Assembly (NCBI GenBank): GCA_014904845.1
Contig: MU119470.1
Span: 1 to 64,000, forward strand
Direction of reading: 5' to 3'
Length of the DNA: 64,000 nucleotides
DNA from: Acephala macrosclerotiorum
Taxonomy: Eukaryota > Ascomycota > Leotiomycetes > Helotiales > Mollisiaceae
The notes beneath the pieces were generated by a model, which did no database searches, was not told the DNA's origin, and saw only the letters and a program-made list of their open reading frames with translations. Below are positions 44,836 through 55,753 of the stretch, one piece after another (the first letter of the stretch is position 1; the number at the start of each line of letters is the position of its first letter). The position numbers were made by a program, and so were the translations under genes.

Positions 44836-45255
44836 ATGTGCAACTTCCAATCTCCTGGTTGTGATTGCAAAAAATCACTCAATAAGGTAGAGATCATCGA
44901 ATCCTGGGTCCAAGAAATCGACTGTCCAGCTTGTCTCGAATACTTCGAGATATGGAAGACCTCGGCGCCAGTGATTGCTAAATGGAAGGTAGAGAATGGA
45001 TTCGAGAGAACGGTGATAGTTCAATATCGAGATGGAGGATTGCATCAACATTGGGGACAGTCAAAAAGTCAAGATCCACCAAGAGTTGAAGAACAAGAGA
45101 GAAAAGAAGTTCTAAAGCAACCTATCGTTAAGGTTCCTGTGATGGAGTCGGAGAAGAAGAAATTGAGCTTTGACAACGACGTAAAGACCGAAGAGATCAC
45201 GAGTGAGAAACCTGATAAGATGATAGAAATGGGAAGAAGTGCAGTGGCGCTCTGA
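44836..45255 (+). CDS. small cysteine-containing protein, Lys/Glu-rich tail
   Basis: A single-exon frame of 139 aa with a start in AACATGTGC and a TATA-like TTATAAAT about 255 bp upstream. The N-terminal half has MCNFQSPGCDCKKS and DCPACLEYF, a possible zinc-binding arrangement, then EIWKTSAPVIAKWKVENGFE. The C-terminal half is highly charged (VEEQERKEVLKQP, ESEKKKLSFDNDVKTEE) and probably disordered. No signal peptide or membrane segment. It is probably a distant paralog of the protein at 42821. Function unknown. Confidence 0.55.
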   Translation: MCNFQSPGCDCKKSLNKVEIIESWVQEIDCPACLEYFEIWKTSAPVIAKWKVENGFERTVIVQYRDGGLHQHWGQSKSQDPPRVEEQERKEVLKQPIVKVPVMESEKKKLSFDNDVKTEEITSEKPDKMIEMGRSAVAL

Positions 45256-46474
45256 ACGCCAAGTGTGTGTTCAAAGCTGTGCTTAAGGTCTTGGGACATT
45301 TTCGATGCTGGGTACGGGCAAAGAATATTTTGATTGATGTTGTGAGTTTGATGTGAGGGCAAGACTTGAGACTTGAGGCCGTGACAGGGAACGAAAAGTT
45401 TTGATGTTATTTTTTACTGCCAGGGTCTCTGCCTTGCATTTCTATTGGATACGTAGCAAAGGTCGTCTGCCATGGAAGCGCGGAGGTCTGAAAAGCGGTG
45501 AGTCTGATTGCGGCAGGCTAGGTGCATGCGAGAATTTTGAAACTTGGATGGAGACGTACTTCTGCTTCAGCTAAAGGTTTATTCTGGGAGACTGAAAGCA
45601 ACTAACATATTGAGCGCGTTTACACAATGTCACAATGACTTACGTCTCTTTCCTCTCGCTTGCCCCACCTGCCCCGCGCCATAAGGTTACCCAATCGGCT
45701 CCTCTCATCCCCTAACATACGAGCACACCAATCATTCTCCCACTCTCATTCGCATTAAATCCCGAAGTTTCACCCTCTTCAGATCCGCACTCGCGTCCGC
45801 ACCAAAACCACGGACGTGGATTCCACGCCCACAAGGATGAAACTTCCTTCTCGTTCTCGTTCTCAAAGCGCCAGTGCGGGGTCAAAACCTGGCAGAAAGC
45901 GTGCGGCCGCACAAACTCTTCCACCAGGAGCGGCTGCACTTCGCCGCATCCGGAACTTCGTCGTGACGAGTCAATATTCAATAATTTCATTTGAGGAGAT
46001 TGGGAAACTGCAGGACTGTGCGACGATAAGAGGTGAAAATTCTAAGTGGTAGCGGGAGGCTACAAGTGCGAGGATGTGCGGCGCATTTGGGCTGAAACAT
46101 GTGAGTTATGTTATGGAGGTGAGATTTGGGGCTATATTAGAGCTGCTTCCTGTATGGGGGCGGCGAACTGGATATAGACACCTAGTAAGTTATCTGAATA
46201 CCCCTCGCGGCTTGGTAATACAATAACGTTCTCTACATCCAATCGCCAGATCAGGCATCCCCATCATTGTCAACACAATTTCGAACATCTCCGGCGGAGA
46301 TTCTCCGCGGGGTGACAAAAACACGACAGACTTCCCACAGCCTCTTGGTACGTCGAGAAACTTACAAATGTAGTGGTTGAATGCTGAATAATAATCAAGG
46401 ACAGGGTCAGAGTAAGGATATATACTTTGGTGTTCTTGATTGAGTTATAGCTATCCAAAACATTCAGTATCAAA
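45256..46474. other. spacer, no supported gene
   Basis: A basic, Ser-rich frame at 45816-46052 (plus) and an overlapping minus-strand frame share G/C-rich DNA with CCGCA/TGCGG strings similar to those at 40-42 kb. Neither has a recognisable motif. The last 100 bases are the promoter side of the SDR at 46475. Confidence 0.35.
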
Positions 46475-47333
46475 ATGGCACCAACACTCCTCCTCATCGG
46501 TTCAGGCCCGGGCATCGGCCTCGCAACAGCCTTACGCTTCGCATCGAAGAAGTTCTCGAAAGTTGCTCTTATCTCCAGAGATGCGAAGCGACTGGTCACA
46601 GACCGTGAGACTGTCTTGTCCTCTGTACCGGCTGCTGAGGTGAAGACATGGGACGTCGACATCACCGAGACGGAGAAGTACAAGAAAGTGCTGAAAGAAG
46701 TTGAAGAATGGTCAGGCGAGGGTGTGGACTGTGTCATATTCAACGCTGCGAGGGTGGCGCCTAGTCCGGTCTTGGAGTTTCCTGAAGAGGAGCTTCTGAA
46801 GGACTTCGCCGTTTGTTTTTCCCCTCCTGCACCCGGACTTTGAGAACAGAGCTGACAAAAGAATAGGTCACGAACATAGCACTATACACGACAGCTCAAT
46901 GGGCTCTCCCACTTCTCTCAAAGATGAAAGAGGAACAGAAGCCATCATTCTTGGTGACGAGCAGTTTGCTCTGGAAATACCCAATCCCGATGTTCTTCAG
47001 CCTGAGTATGGTGAAGTCTAGTCAGCGGAACTTGGTGGAGAGTTTGAAATTGAGTTTTCCCGGTGAGCGACGCCTCCCTCTCGCCCTAGATCGCTCTTCA
47101 GAACAAGTTATCGAAACACATTTGGAACTTGTGGGGATCGGGGGTGGGGAAACGGAGAATGAAATCTGACAGCTGAAACAGACGTCCACATCGCACTCCT
47201 CAATGTCGGAGGCCCAGTCAGTCCAGAGGATAAATACCTAAATCCTCCTGCTATCGCAGAGAAGTTCTGGGAGCTGTACTCTCAGGAAAAGTCCGCTCGG
47301 ACTTTGGATTTGGAGATTCTTGGTGCCCAATAA
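46475..47333 (+). CDS. SDR-family protein lacking the YxxxK motif
   Basis: Model join(46475..46810, 46867..47062, 47182..47333), 227 aa; introns 56 and 119 bp. The Rossmann start is clear: LLLIGSGPGIGLATALRFAS with GxGxxG-type loop at 9-15, and the NAG-like segment reads CVIFNAARV. The region that should hold Tyr-x3-Lys reads MFFSLSMVKSSQRNLVESL, keeping Lys but with Phe/Ser where Tyr is expected. The preceding Ser (VTSSLLWK) is present. It ends with NVGGPVSPEDKYLNPPAIAE, as in a group of small atypical fungal SDRs. NAD(P) binding is likely; classical dehydrogenase chemistry is doubtful. Neighbours give no pathway. Confidence 0.75.
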
Positions 47334-47439
47334 GCCTTCCCTGCTTGTACCCAACCCTTGTCTCTTTCCAATCATATATCAGAATTTGCAGCTTGTGAAC
47401 CTTGGGTATCGAAGTTCTATTGTTATGCAAAGCAGGTGT

Positions 47440-48969
47440 CTATTGCCCATCCCCATTATATGCAATCAAGGTCGTCGTTCCAGTTCTCACTCCTGTGACA
47501 TTCGCTCCTGTCGTACCAGCGAGCTGCAGTATGCGTGCTGTGACCGCTGCAGGGTTGCTGAGGGATTCAAGGGACATTAGGTAAGCTGCCAAACCGGCAA
47601 CGTGAGGTGAAGCTATTGCTTGTCAGCATATGTCCCATCTTGACAGAGAGATAGACTTACCCATACTGGTACCGCTCAATATGGTACTGGCAGTATTGCT
47701 CGTAATCCCCACACTCTGCACCTTCACCCCCGGCGCCCAAATGTCCACCACCGCACCAAAATTCGAGAAACTCGCCTTAGCATCCGTTGTCGCGTCAATA
47801 GCCCCCACCGTAATCGCACTTGCTGCACTCGCCGGGCTCGTATTACTCGCATCAACATTCTCGTTCCCCGCCGCACAAACGACCGTCACTCCCGCTCTAG
47901 TCACAGCTGCAATTGCATTATTCAACGCAGTGGATTTCGAACCGCCGATTGAGATGTTGGTTACTGCTTTTCCGGAGAGACCGCGTGTTGTGGCGTTTTG
48001 AGCGACGAATTGGAGACCAGAGATAACGCCGCTGTTGGTTCCTGTTCCGTCGGCGTCGAGGACTTTGACAGCGACGAGGGAGACGGATTTTGCGACACCG
48101 TAAGTGGTTCCGCCGATTGTGCCAGAGACGTGGGAGCCGTGGCCGTTTTCGTCGGTGTTCTAGGATTATTAGCTGATGTTGATATTGGGATTGGTGGAAA
48201 GGATCAGGGTTTAGCTCACATTCGTGTTCACGAAGTTGGCTCCCCAGACCGCTCGACCTGCAAATTCCTGCTCAATTATCAGCATATTCTCAAGAGGTGC
48301 CTGCCAAGAGAGCTCACCGAATGTGTCAACATGATTCCGGTATCTACCACGTATGCCACAATGCCACTACCGGACGAGTTGTCGAACACATATCCAGATC
48401 CCAATCCCTCACTATGCGATATCCTCCTCAACCCGGAGGGAGCTGTCGTTGATGACTGCGACACCAAAGCAACGTTCTTGACATAGGTATCCGCCTCCAC
48501 GAAATTCACCTGTTCGACGTCAGTCATAATCTAGAAACTCGCGCCCCTCCTCCCTCCTTTTCACAGAAGGGGTACACACCATACTCGAACTAGCAATATC
48601 ATTGATCATGCCATCATCCACCTCCAGCGCGAAACCCCTCCAACCCATCATCGAGAACGTATTCATGGTATTACTAAGCACCTTCCCCTTCAATGTTCTC
48701 TTTGCCAAACTCCTCCTCCGCAAGCTCGTCATCACCGACGCCTGATGCGTCTCAACCTCATCGTCTGTTGCGTTATTGTTATATACTACGATATAGCGAC
48801 CTTCGACAATGTTTGTTGCTTTTGTGTTCGAGACCGGGACACCAAGTCCATTGACATTTTTTCCATGACGGCCTCGCGGTACAGGTGATGGTCGTGGGAT
48901 ACAAGTAACGAGTGTAATGAATGCGAAAACGCAAACCAACAAAGTTTGAATAGAAAGAAACATTTTCAT
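47440..48969 (-). CDS. secreted subtilisin-like serine protease (S8A, proteinase K type)
   Basis: Model complement(join(47440..47612, 47661..48159, 48220..48267, 48318..48509, 48580..48969)), 433 aa; introns 48, 60, 50 and 70 bp. A signal peptide ([20 protein letters not shown]) is followed by a basic, Pro-rich stretch. An I9 propeptide ([20 protein letters not shown]) precedes the mature enzyme. The triad is visible: Asp186 in AYVVDTGI, His217 in [10 protein letters not shown] and Ser375 in LSGTSMASPHVAG. The oxyanion Asn lies in AAGNENVDA. It is an extracellular endoprotease, probably for nutrition or host tissue degradation. It lies tail-side of the SDR and about 0.75 kb from the GH28 gene. 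All catalytic residues are intact. Confidence 0.92.
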
Positions 48970-49720
48970 TTGAATTCAACAGAATGAGACGAACAGAGGA
49001 GGAACACAAAGAAAGTCAAAAGCACTACACCTCTCTCTTCAGGGCGCATCACAATCATAAAGGCATTTATCATCCACCTAACGTGAAGCCTCTCATCTCG
49101 GCCCCTCGATCAGGTCCACGCCTTGGAATGCGCCAAGTCATACATTGCCAAGTCGAACGAACACCATACCATACCTCGTACGCGCATCTAAAGAAAATCT
49201 CCATACTCAAGATTTGGCAGCGGCCTCTGTATTTATTTCTGGCGCGCTCGGCAAGACCTGCCAAGTCGCCAAGTCGTCCCAGAATGCTTGTCAAACAGCC
49301 CCAACCCCCAAATTCGAACCCTCACAGCCTACAAATCTTGCGACAATGCCATCGTGGTTTGCTGATGACCGCGTAATTGGCTGATGGGGCCGCGTTTCAA
49401 GGATACACGAAATCGGAGTCGTCAAAGCGTCAAAGGACTAGTTGAATGTGAAAATGAAGTGTGATGGCGTGGTGAGGATATTTTCCGACTGGGAAAGATG
49501 ATCAAGAACTGGGCGAAACAGAAAAATTCATAGGTGGAGTAGGATATTAGGTTAGATGCTGGCTTGGAAGTTGGGATTTTCGGTGCTGAGTGCGTGGCGT
49601 TTCTTCAGTGATGCTCAGCGAAAGGGAACCTAGAATCAGTGCATTCAATCTACCAATTTGTCTGGGACTTTCGACATGCCCGGAAAGACCAATCTAGGCT
49701 GGGAGATTCAAAAACAATGC
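48970..49720. other. protease promoter and GH28 3' flank
   Basis: No gene. Overlapping short frames on both strands at 48984-49384 are not supported. Confidence 0.4.
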
Positions 49721-51415
49721 TTAGCATGTCCCAGCCGCACTTGCTTTCCCACAAGTACTTCCCGTGCAATTAAATCCAATACTGCCTTCCAAATTGTTAC
49801 AGTTCCATCCATATGCGGCCGTTCCGTTGTTCAACGTCAAATTGATGTCGGTTAGAGTAATATTCTCGCATGGCGCAGCAGCGCTGCATTGGAAACTTGC
49901 GATGGGATCGGTTGTCGTGGTTCCAGTGAGGTTGGAGAGGGCGATATCGCTGATTTTGAAGAGGGAGGTGTTGCAATTCCCGGATGCGCTGCTGAACGAG
50001 ATGCATTGAGTTATGCTTGTGGGCAGTCGAACGTTGTTTAGTTGGAAGTTCTTGAGTACCACGTTTTTGACATCTGCTGGTTGTTAACGCCGATACGAAA
50101 ATGAGGGAACAGAGCTTTCGATCTCTAGCCAAGTCGGGACCTTCTGGACCATTCTTCTCTCTGCCCATGGTTTCCAATGGCCAAGATACCCAGCTCGGGT
50201 CGAGAAAGTCCAAAAAGGCTGGGATTTTTGAAGTCCTGTTGCGGAGAGGGGAACGCACATCCGATTCCTCCCCCTCCTCCATTTGGTGGGTAACCAACAG
50301 GTTGGCCTGTCCAAGTCTTGATATACGCAGCGTGCAGTGTGTTGTGGAATACGACATCCTCAGCGGTGAAGTTCTCGATACGTTCGAAAGTGTTGTTGTA
50401 CTGGCCGATACTACCCAAAACAATGTCCTAGTTAGCATACTTCTTCTAAACCTTGTAGAAAGTCCCAAGAGCAGCGGAACATGCACGTGAAATAACTACA
50501 GAAGGTGAGCATCGCTCCAAGAAGATAAGACTTGCCTGCCAAGTGCGAAGCCGAGGCCTTGATAGAATGTACAATTCGAGATATGGATATTGGTGCTATT
50601 CGCTTTGGCAGAGATGCTGTCATCTCCATTCGTAATGCTCCATCTCTTGAAGGTGATATTGTTGGCGTAAATCGTGTCCACGCCGTCAGTATTGTCAGTC
50701 GATGCTTTGGTACTTGATGTGCTGTTCACGTAGATATCCTGCAGTAGAATATTCTCGCTGTGGATGACAGTCATCGTCCTCGATGCAGTGAGTAGTTGAA
50801 GTTCTCACCAGGGTGGGACGCTTACCACATCTGACTCTGAACAAATCGGATGCCCTCGAAGAGCGAGTTGGTGGTCTGCCATAGTGTGATGGCATGCGGT
50901 CTTCCAGGATAATTGCTGGCCCCGTTGTTAAAGTCGTACCAGACTTGCCCATTGCCGTCGATCGTTCCGTATCCGTAGCCGCTGAAATGAACATTGTTTC
51001 CGCCGAAGAACCATGCAGAGGATTGATTCTGATACCCAACGGGCATTGAATGGTTTAGCCAGTAAGGAATGTCGGTGCTCCACCGAGGGGTTGTTAGCCA
51101 AGTGAAGAGGGTGATCGTGGGGTGAGAACTCACCAACAAAGTTCCTCTCAAGTCAATTTCGCAATTGTCCAAGCCGGTCGTGTTCATTATGGAATTGATA
51201 TAATACGTTTCGTTGAGAAATACGACTCTCCCATTCTGACCGCATTCCTGGAAGGCCTTGATCACCGCTGGCGCATCGTCAGACCCATTGTAGGCAGGCT
51301 GTACGATACAGGTCTTCAGTCGTGGATTCCGAGGCGGTTGCCCCGCAACACTCTGGAACATTGAACCAAGGAGGCTGAGAGCCGCAATGGATGATAATTT
51401 AGAGATATACATCAT
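49721..51415 (-). CDS. GH28 pectinase (exo-polygalacturonase type) with exonised intron
   Basis: Model complement(join(49721..50073, 50259..50410, 50536..50778, 50826..51415)), 445 aa. Signal peptide MMYISKLSSIAALSLLGSMF. GH28 residues: DNTDGVDT, NGDDSIS, and YIKTWTG in the RIK position. The usual GHG is replaced by GLGFALGSIGQY, as in exo-acting GH28 groups, which lack the endo-type His. Intron 50411-50534 is GC-AG (GCAAGT). Positions 51083-51133 look like a 51-bp intron (GTGAGT, CTAAC branch) whose acceptor is CGG instead of CAG. The length divides by three and has no stop, so it can be read through, inserting 17 residues between GTLL and WSTDIPYW. With splicing the protein would be 428 aa. 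Secreted pectin-degrading role inferred. Confidence 0.82.
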
Positions 51416-51464
51416 GATAGATCGAATTGCATCACTTCATAATATCGATCTCGAGCTATGAGTG

Positions 51465-51495
51465 TTTTTATACATGAGATGCGCCCCGCGCGGGG
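51465..51495 (-). promoter_or_regulatory. GH28 promoter: TATA box and CCCCGCGCGGGG palindrome
   Basis: On the minus strand, TATAAAAA lies at 51465-51472, about 50 bp upstream of the ATG at 51415. Immediately upstream is the perfect 12-bp palindrome CCCCGCGCGGGG (51484-51495). It contains GCGGGG on both strands, each fitting the CreA consensus SYGGRG. Carbon-catabolite repression of pectinases by CreA-type factors is well known; its use here is inferred. Confidence 0.55.
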
Positions 51496-51789
51496 TAGTT
51501 GGAATGCAAGGTACGATTTCTCATCCCACTTAGGATCACGTAAAGAGAAAGTCCAGCAATAGAAATACGACTTCGGATGTAGATCCACCCCGAAAAGTAA
51601 AAAATGTAACGTTGTAGATGAATATTTCGAGTCTTATCCTGTGTCAACAAGCTCAAATAAACCACTGCCAAATTCTAACTCAGCTTCTGAACATACAGCA
51701 CAATGAAACGAAGTAGATTTTCACGAACCACAATTATCCCATTGTCCCAAGGAGTTTAAGGTCATGGTTGGAGTCCCCTCTCCTTAAGA
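51496..51789. other. intergenic spacer between GH28 promoter and the next gene
   Basis: Slightly A/T-rich spacer with no supported feature. Confidence 0.35.
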
Positions 51790-52401
51790 TCAGCGCTTGC
51801 TTAGCCTTTTCGGACGCGGAGAGCCTCTGTCAATCCAGTTTTTCTCCGCATTTAGGGGACCCGCATTCAGAGCAACAGAATGGAAGACTCCCGCGATGAC
51901 ACCTGTTGATAACTTGACTTTTCGCCAATCGGGATTGAGGAAAAGAAAAGTGCAAGCAGGTGGCGCGTGGTTGGACGTGCTGTTTGTCGTGAGGTTTGTT
52001 GTCGTGGTGCACTCAAGTGTGCGCTTGCCAGAATCCATGAAAACATTGAGTATTTGGAATGAGATCGCTTGGCGATGGTAGTGTGATGTGAGAGGTTTCG
52101 AAAATGGCTGCCTGGTATGGTACGTCAGCGGGTATATGGGCCTCGTAGTCAAGTATGAATATCCTTCATGTTGGTAGACTTTCGAGGCAGTGGTGGTCGC
52201 GATTTGTTGGACGAAGAAGCGCGCCCGCGAAGCTGGTGTTCCTTCGAATTCCATGGCCCAACACATTTTTGGACCTTCCACACCAATCTCCCAACACCAT
52301 GAGGTTGCTGACATTGTAGCCTCATAAAGCCATCTCAATAAGACGATCGGGTCATCATCCAGAAAAGTTCCTCCGTCAAATAAAATTTTGGTGCAAAACA
52401 T
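51790..52401 (-). CDS. hypothetical protein, 203 aa
   Basis: A minus-strand frame from an ATG at 52401 to 51790 without an intron. It reads MFCTKILFDGGTFLDDDPIV, then SATSWCWEIGVEGPKMCWAM, then FQILNVFMDSGKRTLE, a Thr/Asn-rich linker (CTTTTNLTTNSTSNHAPP) and a basic end (GSPRPKRLSKR). No signal peptide, membrane segment or known motif. The length makes chance unlikely but not impossible. A spliced version around the low-similarity middle part cannot be excluded. Not recognised. Confidence 0.35.
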   Translation of the reverse strand: MFCTKILFDGGTFLDDDPIVLLRWLYEATMSATSWCWEIGVEGPKMCWAMEFEGTPASRARFFVQQIATTTASKVYQHEGYSYLTTRPIYPLTYHTRQPFSKPLTSHYHRQAISFQILNVFMDSGKRTLECTTTTNLTTNSTSNHAPPACTFLFLNPDWRKVKLSTGVIAGVFHSVALNAGPLNAEKNWIDRGSPRPKRLSKR

Positions 52402-52680
52402 GAACTCACGTGCAAGCCTTCGGAAATCTCAACTGTCCGAGAGTCCAGGGAGTAAGGTTAAAAGAGGTTCGCTGATTTCTATTTTCCGTCTCTTTCTGCA
52501 GCAAGTCGATGATTCTCGCATCTCATTTGCAACACATCTTGTCATTCTATATACAGGCTGAAGTTTCTTGTGTCTCGCTTGTTACATTTCTCCTCACATT
52601 GTCCCTGCTGTCGGTGGTCATTGTGGTTTGCCTTTTCCTCTCGCATTTCGCAGCGCCGGCAAGGCTGCGCAGCCTCGATT

Positions 52681-55191
52681 ATGTCAGAATCAACCTCTCC
52701 CACCGCAAATTCATCGATACCTTCGCAATTGCGACGAAAGCATCCATGCGTGCTATGTCAGCAGAGGAAGGTCAAATGCGATCGCAACGAGCCTTGTCAG
52801 AACTGTACGAAGGCCAGAGCGGAGTGTATTTCACCCTTGACGCTGCCGCCGAAGAAGAGGAAAAGGAGATTCCCTGAAGCGGAACTCTTGGCTAGGATCA
52901 GGCGGTATGAGGATGCTTTGAAGAGCTATGGAGCGGATATCGATGCTATCAATGGGGAGGGAACGAGCAACGGAGCAGGCCATCGAGGACCCACGACTCT
53001 TGCTGCAAAGCAAGCTGAAACGGAGTCCAATGTGATGCCAAGGGCAGAGGTGGTCGCTCAACCAATCCGGTCGTTATCCATTAGGAGGTCTCTCAAGCAT
53101 GTTAAGAAGTAAGGGATATGAACTCTACCATTATTTAACAAAAGAGTTGAAGCTAACTTAAATAGCAATCTTTGGACAGGAGTCAATGCCGAGGTTGGTC
53201 ACGTACCAATTTGCCTTGATATTTTCGGTCTCCTAGCCTTTCCTGGACACTCTCAGTACACTTTCTAGGAGAGAAAGCTCTATATGGCCATGTCCATGAA
53301 ATAAAGCTGCTCAATGCAGTCTCTCAGCCTATCACTGCCTCCTCCATTGTCCCATCAAGGATGGGAGATTCACAACTCTGCTCTCCCCATTTCCTGGATC
53401 AATCTGCTGACCTCCTTCAGTTCCGAGATGCTGAAGAGATACTTCAAGGCTCATCGGATGACGAGTTGTACGAGACGCCTATTACCAGAACATACGATGC
53501 CATCAACGGCGATGGTAGCGACTTTCTCTTCCCCACACCATCCACAGATAATCTTCGAGATCTTCATCCTTCTCCAGTCCAGATCTTTCGACTATGGCAA
53601 ACCTTCATAGACACCGTGAACCCCCTCATTAAGATCTTTCATGCTCCTACAATTCAACAACAAGTCTTAGACGCCAGTGCGGACCTGGACAATATCGGAA
53701 AGGGCATGGAAGCGTTGATGTTTGGCATTTATTCGATTTCCGTCAACTCCATGGCCGAGGACGAATGTGCAAGCATGTTTGGTGAAGAGAAATATGCTCT
53801 GAGAGAAAGGTTCCAAGACGGTGCTCGTCAAGCATTTCGAAGGTGTGGCTTGCTCCGATCCTCGGATATGACTATTCTCCAAGCGTTTGTTCTGTATCTC
53901 GTAAGTGCTAGTCTAGTCACATATATATTGCCCTTTGCCTACCCTCTCGGACCGCTAACATAAACAGTACTCATCTCTCAACTTTTGTATCGACCCCCGG
54001 TCTCTATTTTGCTTGTCGGGTATTGCTGTCCGGATTGCCCAACGAATGGGTCTCAATTTCGACGGAACAAGCTATGGCCTCCTACCATTCGAGGTTGAGA
54101 TGCGACGGAGACTATGGTGGAATATTGTCCTCCTCGACTTTCGGATCTCTGAGCTCTCCGGCGCAGGCTGTTCAATTCTAACGCATGTCTGGACGACGAA
54201 ACTCCCTCTCAACGTCAATGACAGCGACCTCTTTCCTGATATGCGAGATCCACCATCAGAGCACCCCGGCCGAGTCACCGAGATGATCTACGTCCTCCAA
54301 CGATGCGAAGCAGCGGACCTCCTTCAAAAGCTACGGACATCCACGGACCCAATTGCTGTTAAGGACGCCGCCATCGAAGAATGTTCCAAACGGATCGAGC
54401 AGAAATACCTCCAATACTGCGACCCCTCCGTCCCCCTCCACTTCTTCAGCACCCTCATGGCTCGCACCGGTATGTGCAAACTGCACATAGGACCTCGCCA
54501 TCCACATATCATGAGCAACAAAAATTTTAGCAAGGAAGAACAAGACAAGCTCTTCAAATACAGCTTAACAATGATCCAAAACCACAACATAATGATGGGA
54601 ACGAGATGTCTAAAGCCCTACCTCTGGCACATCCTTACAAATGCGCCCTTCCCCGCACACGTCTACATGCTAGTCTCTCTCCGACACCGACCAACTGGAG
54701 ACCTAGCAGACGAAGCATGGAACCATCTCGGCGAATCCTTCCGTCTGCGTGAAAAAGCCTGGGGACACAGCGAAACAGCCAAACGCCAAGGAACAGCCCT
54801 CCAACTCGCCCTCGCGAACCTAACCATCAAAGCCTGGGAAGCGCGCGAGAAAGGACTCCAATCCAACCTTCCCACTCCTCGCTTCATCGAGTATCTTCGA
54901 GGTGTCATTTCCGCTAAGAAATCCCCAAAGGTTACTCAGCAAGAAACTCCTACTGATTCTGGGGAAAGCACGGCGCCGTTTGCAGATCAGTATGGAGGCG
55001 GGTATCAGTGGGGACTCAATCAGCCAACAAGTATGATGGATTTTGGGCAGGGGCTTGATCCGAATATCATGCCGGGGCTGATGCAAGACCAGAATAATGC
55101 GACGGGGTGGGAGTTTTGGAATGATCTAATGCAGATGCCTCCCATCCCTGGTTTTGATGGTAGTGTTGGGCAGGGTGTTTATCCTGGTTGA
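52681..55191 (+). CDS. Zn2Cys6 transcription factor 2 with fungal-specific regulatory domain
   Basis: Approximate model join(52681..53108, 53166..53193, 53328..53900, 53968..55191), about 750 aa; the second intron's ends are uncertain (weak GT donor near 53194, acceptor at 53319 or 53327). The zinc cluster lies at residues 23-49 (C-x2-C-x6-C-x5-C-x2-C-x6-C), followed by a basic linker PPKKRKRRFPEAELLARIRR, typical DNA-contact and dimer entry. The middle homology region includes FRLWQTFIDTVNPLIKIFHA, SGIAVRIAQRMGLNFDG and VEMRRRLWWNIVLLDFRISE, the hallmark of the fungal_trans domain. The C-terminus is Gly/Gln/Met-rich and acidic-poor, a possible activation region. The acceptor of the regulator's target pathway is unknown; no enzyme gene lies immediately beside it. 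Confidence 0.82.
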
Positions 55192-55753
55192 CTGGACTTC
55201 TTCGTTCTTGGTTGGAAACCATGGTACAAAAGGATAGAGAGCGGACTGGAGTTATCTACAAATAGGGTGGACATCTCCTTGATTATGGATAATGGTATTC
55301 TGTAGAAACAATACCCTTTCTTCTCATTCTACTCTTCGGAAGATACCCAATACCCTTAGTACAATTCTCCTTCCACCAAGGACGTCTTTACCTGGCCCCG
55401 GTTCCCATTTGCTCGACATCCCAACAAGCCTGGGTTAAGCACATATTCCCGATGCCATTCCCAATATCTATTTTTAGCAAATGGCCGAGTTTGTCTAAGT
55501 CGCCAGATATGCTGTGACGTGCAACAAAATCTCAGTTTCAGCTCCCAGTCAGGTGAGAGGCGCACTCCTTCGGGTTTTGGCTGATTTTGCTGCAGTTCAT
55601 TGGGTACCAGCATTAGCTGATGATCCCTGGTTTCAGCTGCAGGCCCAAGAAACTTTAGATGGATCCAGATCCAGCCTCACCACCATCATCACCCCTTATC
55701 AACATTAAGCCCCGTTATCATTTCTGCTCTTTTGTTCTTCATGATGCGGTACG
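55192..55753. other. spacer between two regulators, carrying short repeat copy C
   Basis: 3' flank of factor 2 and promoter of factor 3. Contains the repeat at 55467-55530; no gene. Confidence 0.4.
55467..55530 (+). repeat. short interspersed repeat with tRNA-like A-box (copy C)
   Basis: Begins TCTATTTTTAGCAAATGGCC, then GAGTTTGTCTAAGTCGCC (A-box-like) and ends TGACGTGCAACAAAAT. Same block order as copies A and B. Downstream CCCAGTCAGGTGA resembles GCCAGTCAGGTAA after copy B, so the unit may extend another 25-30 bp. Confidence 0.55.

Noticed and set aside
49295..49335. GGTTCGAATTT on the minus strand as a tRNA B-box
   Set aside because: The flanking bases do not form a T-arm and no A-box precedes it.
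50125..50486. Long plus- and minus-strand frames overlapping the GH28 gene as separate genes
   Set aside because: They are shadows of GH28 exons and introns with no own motifs.
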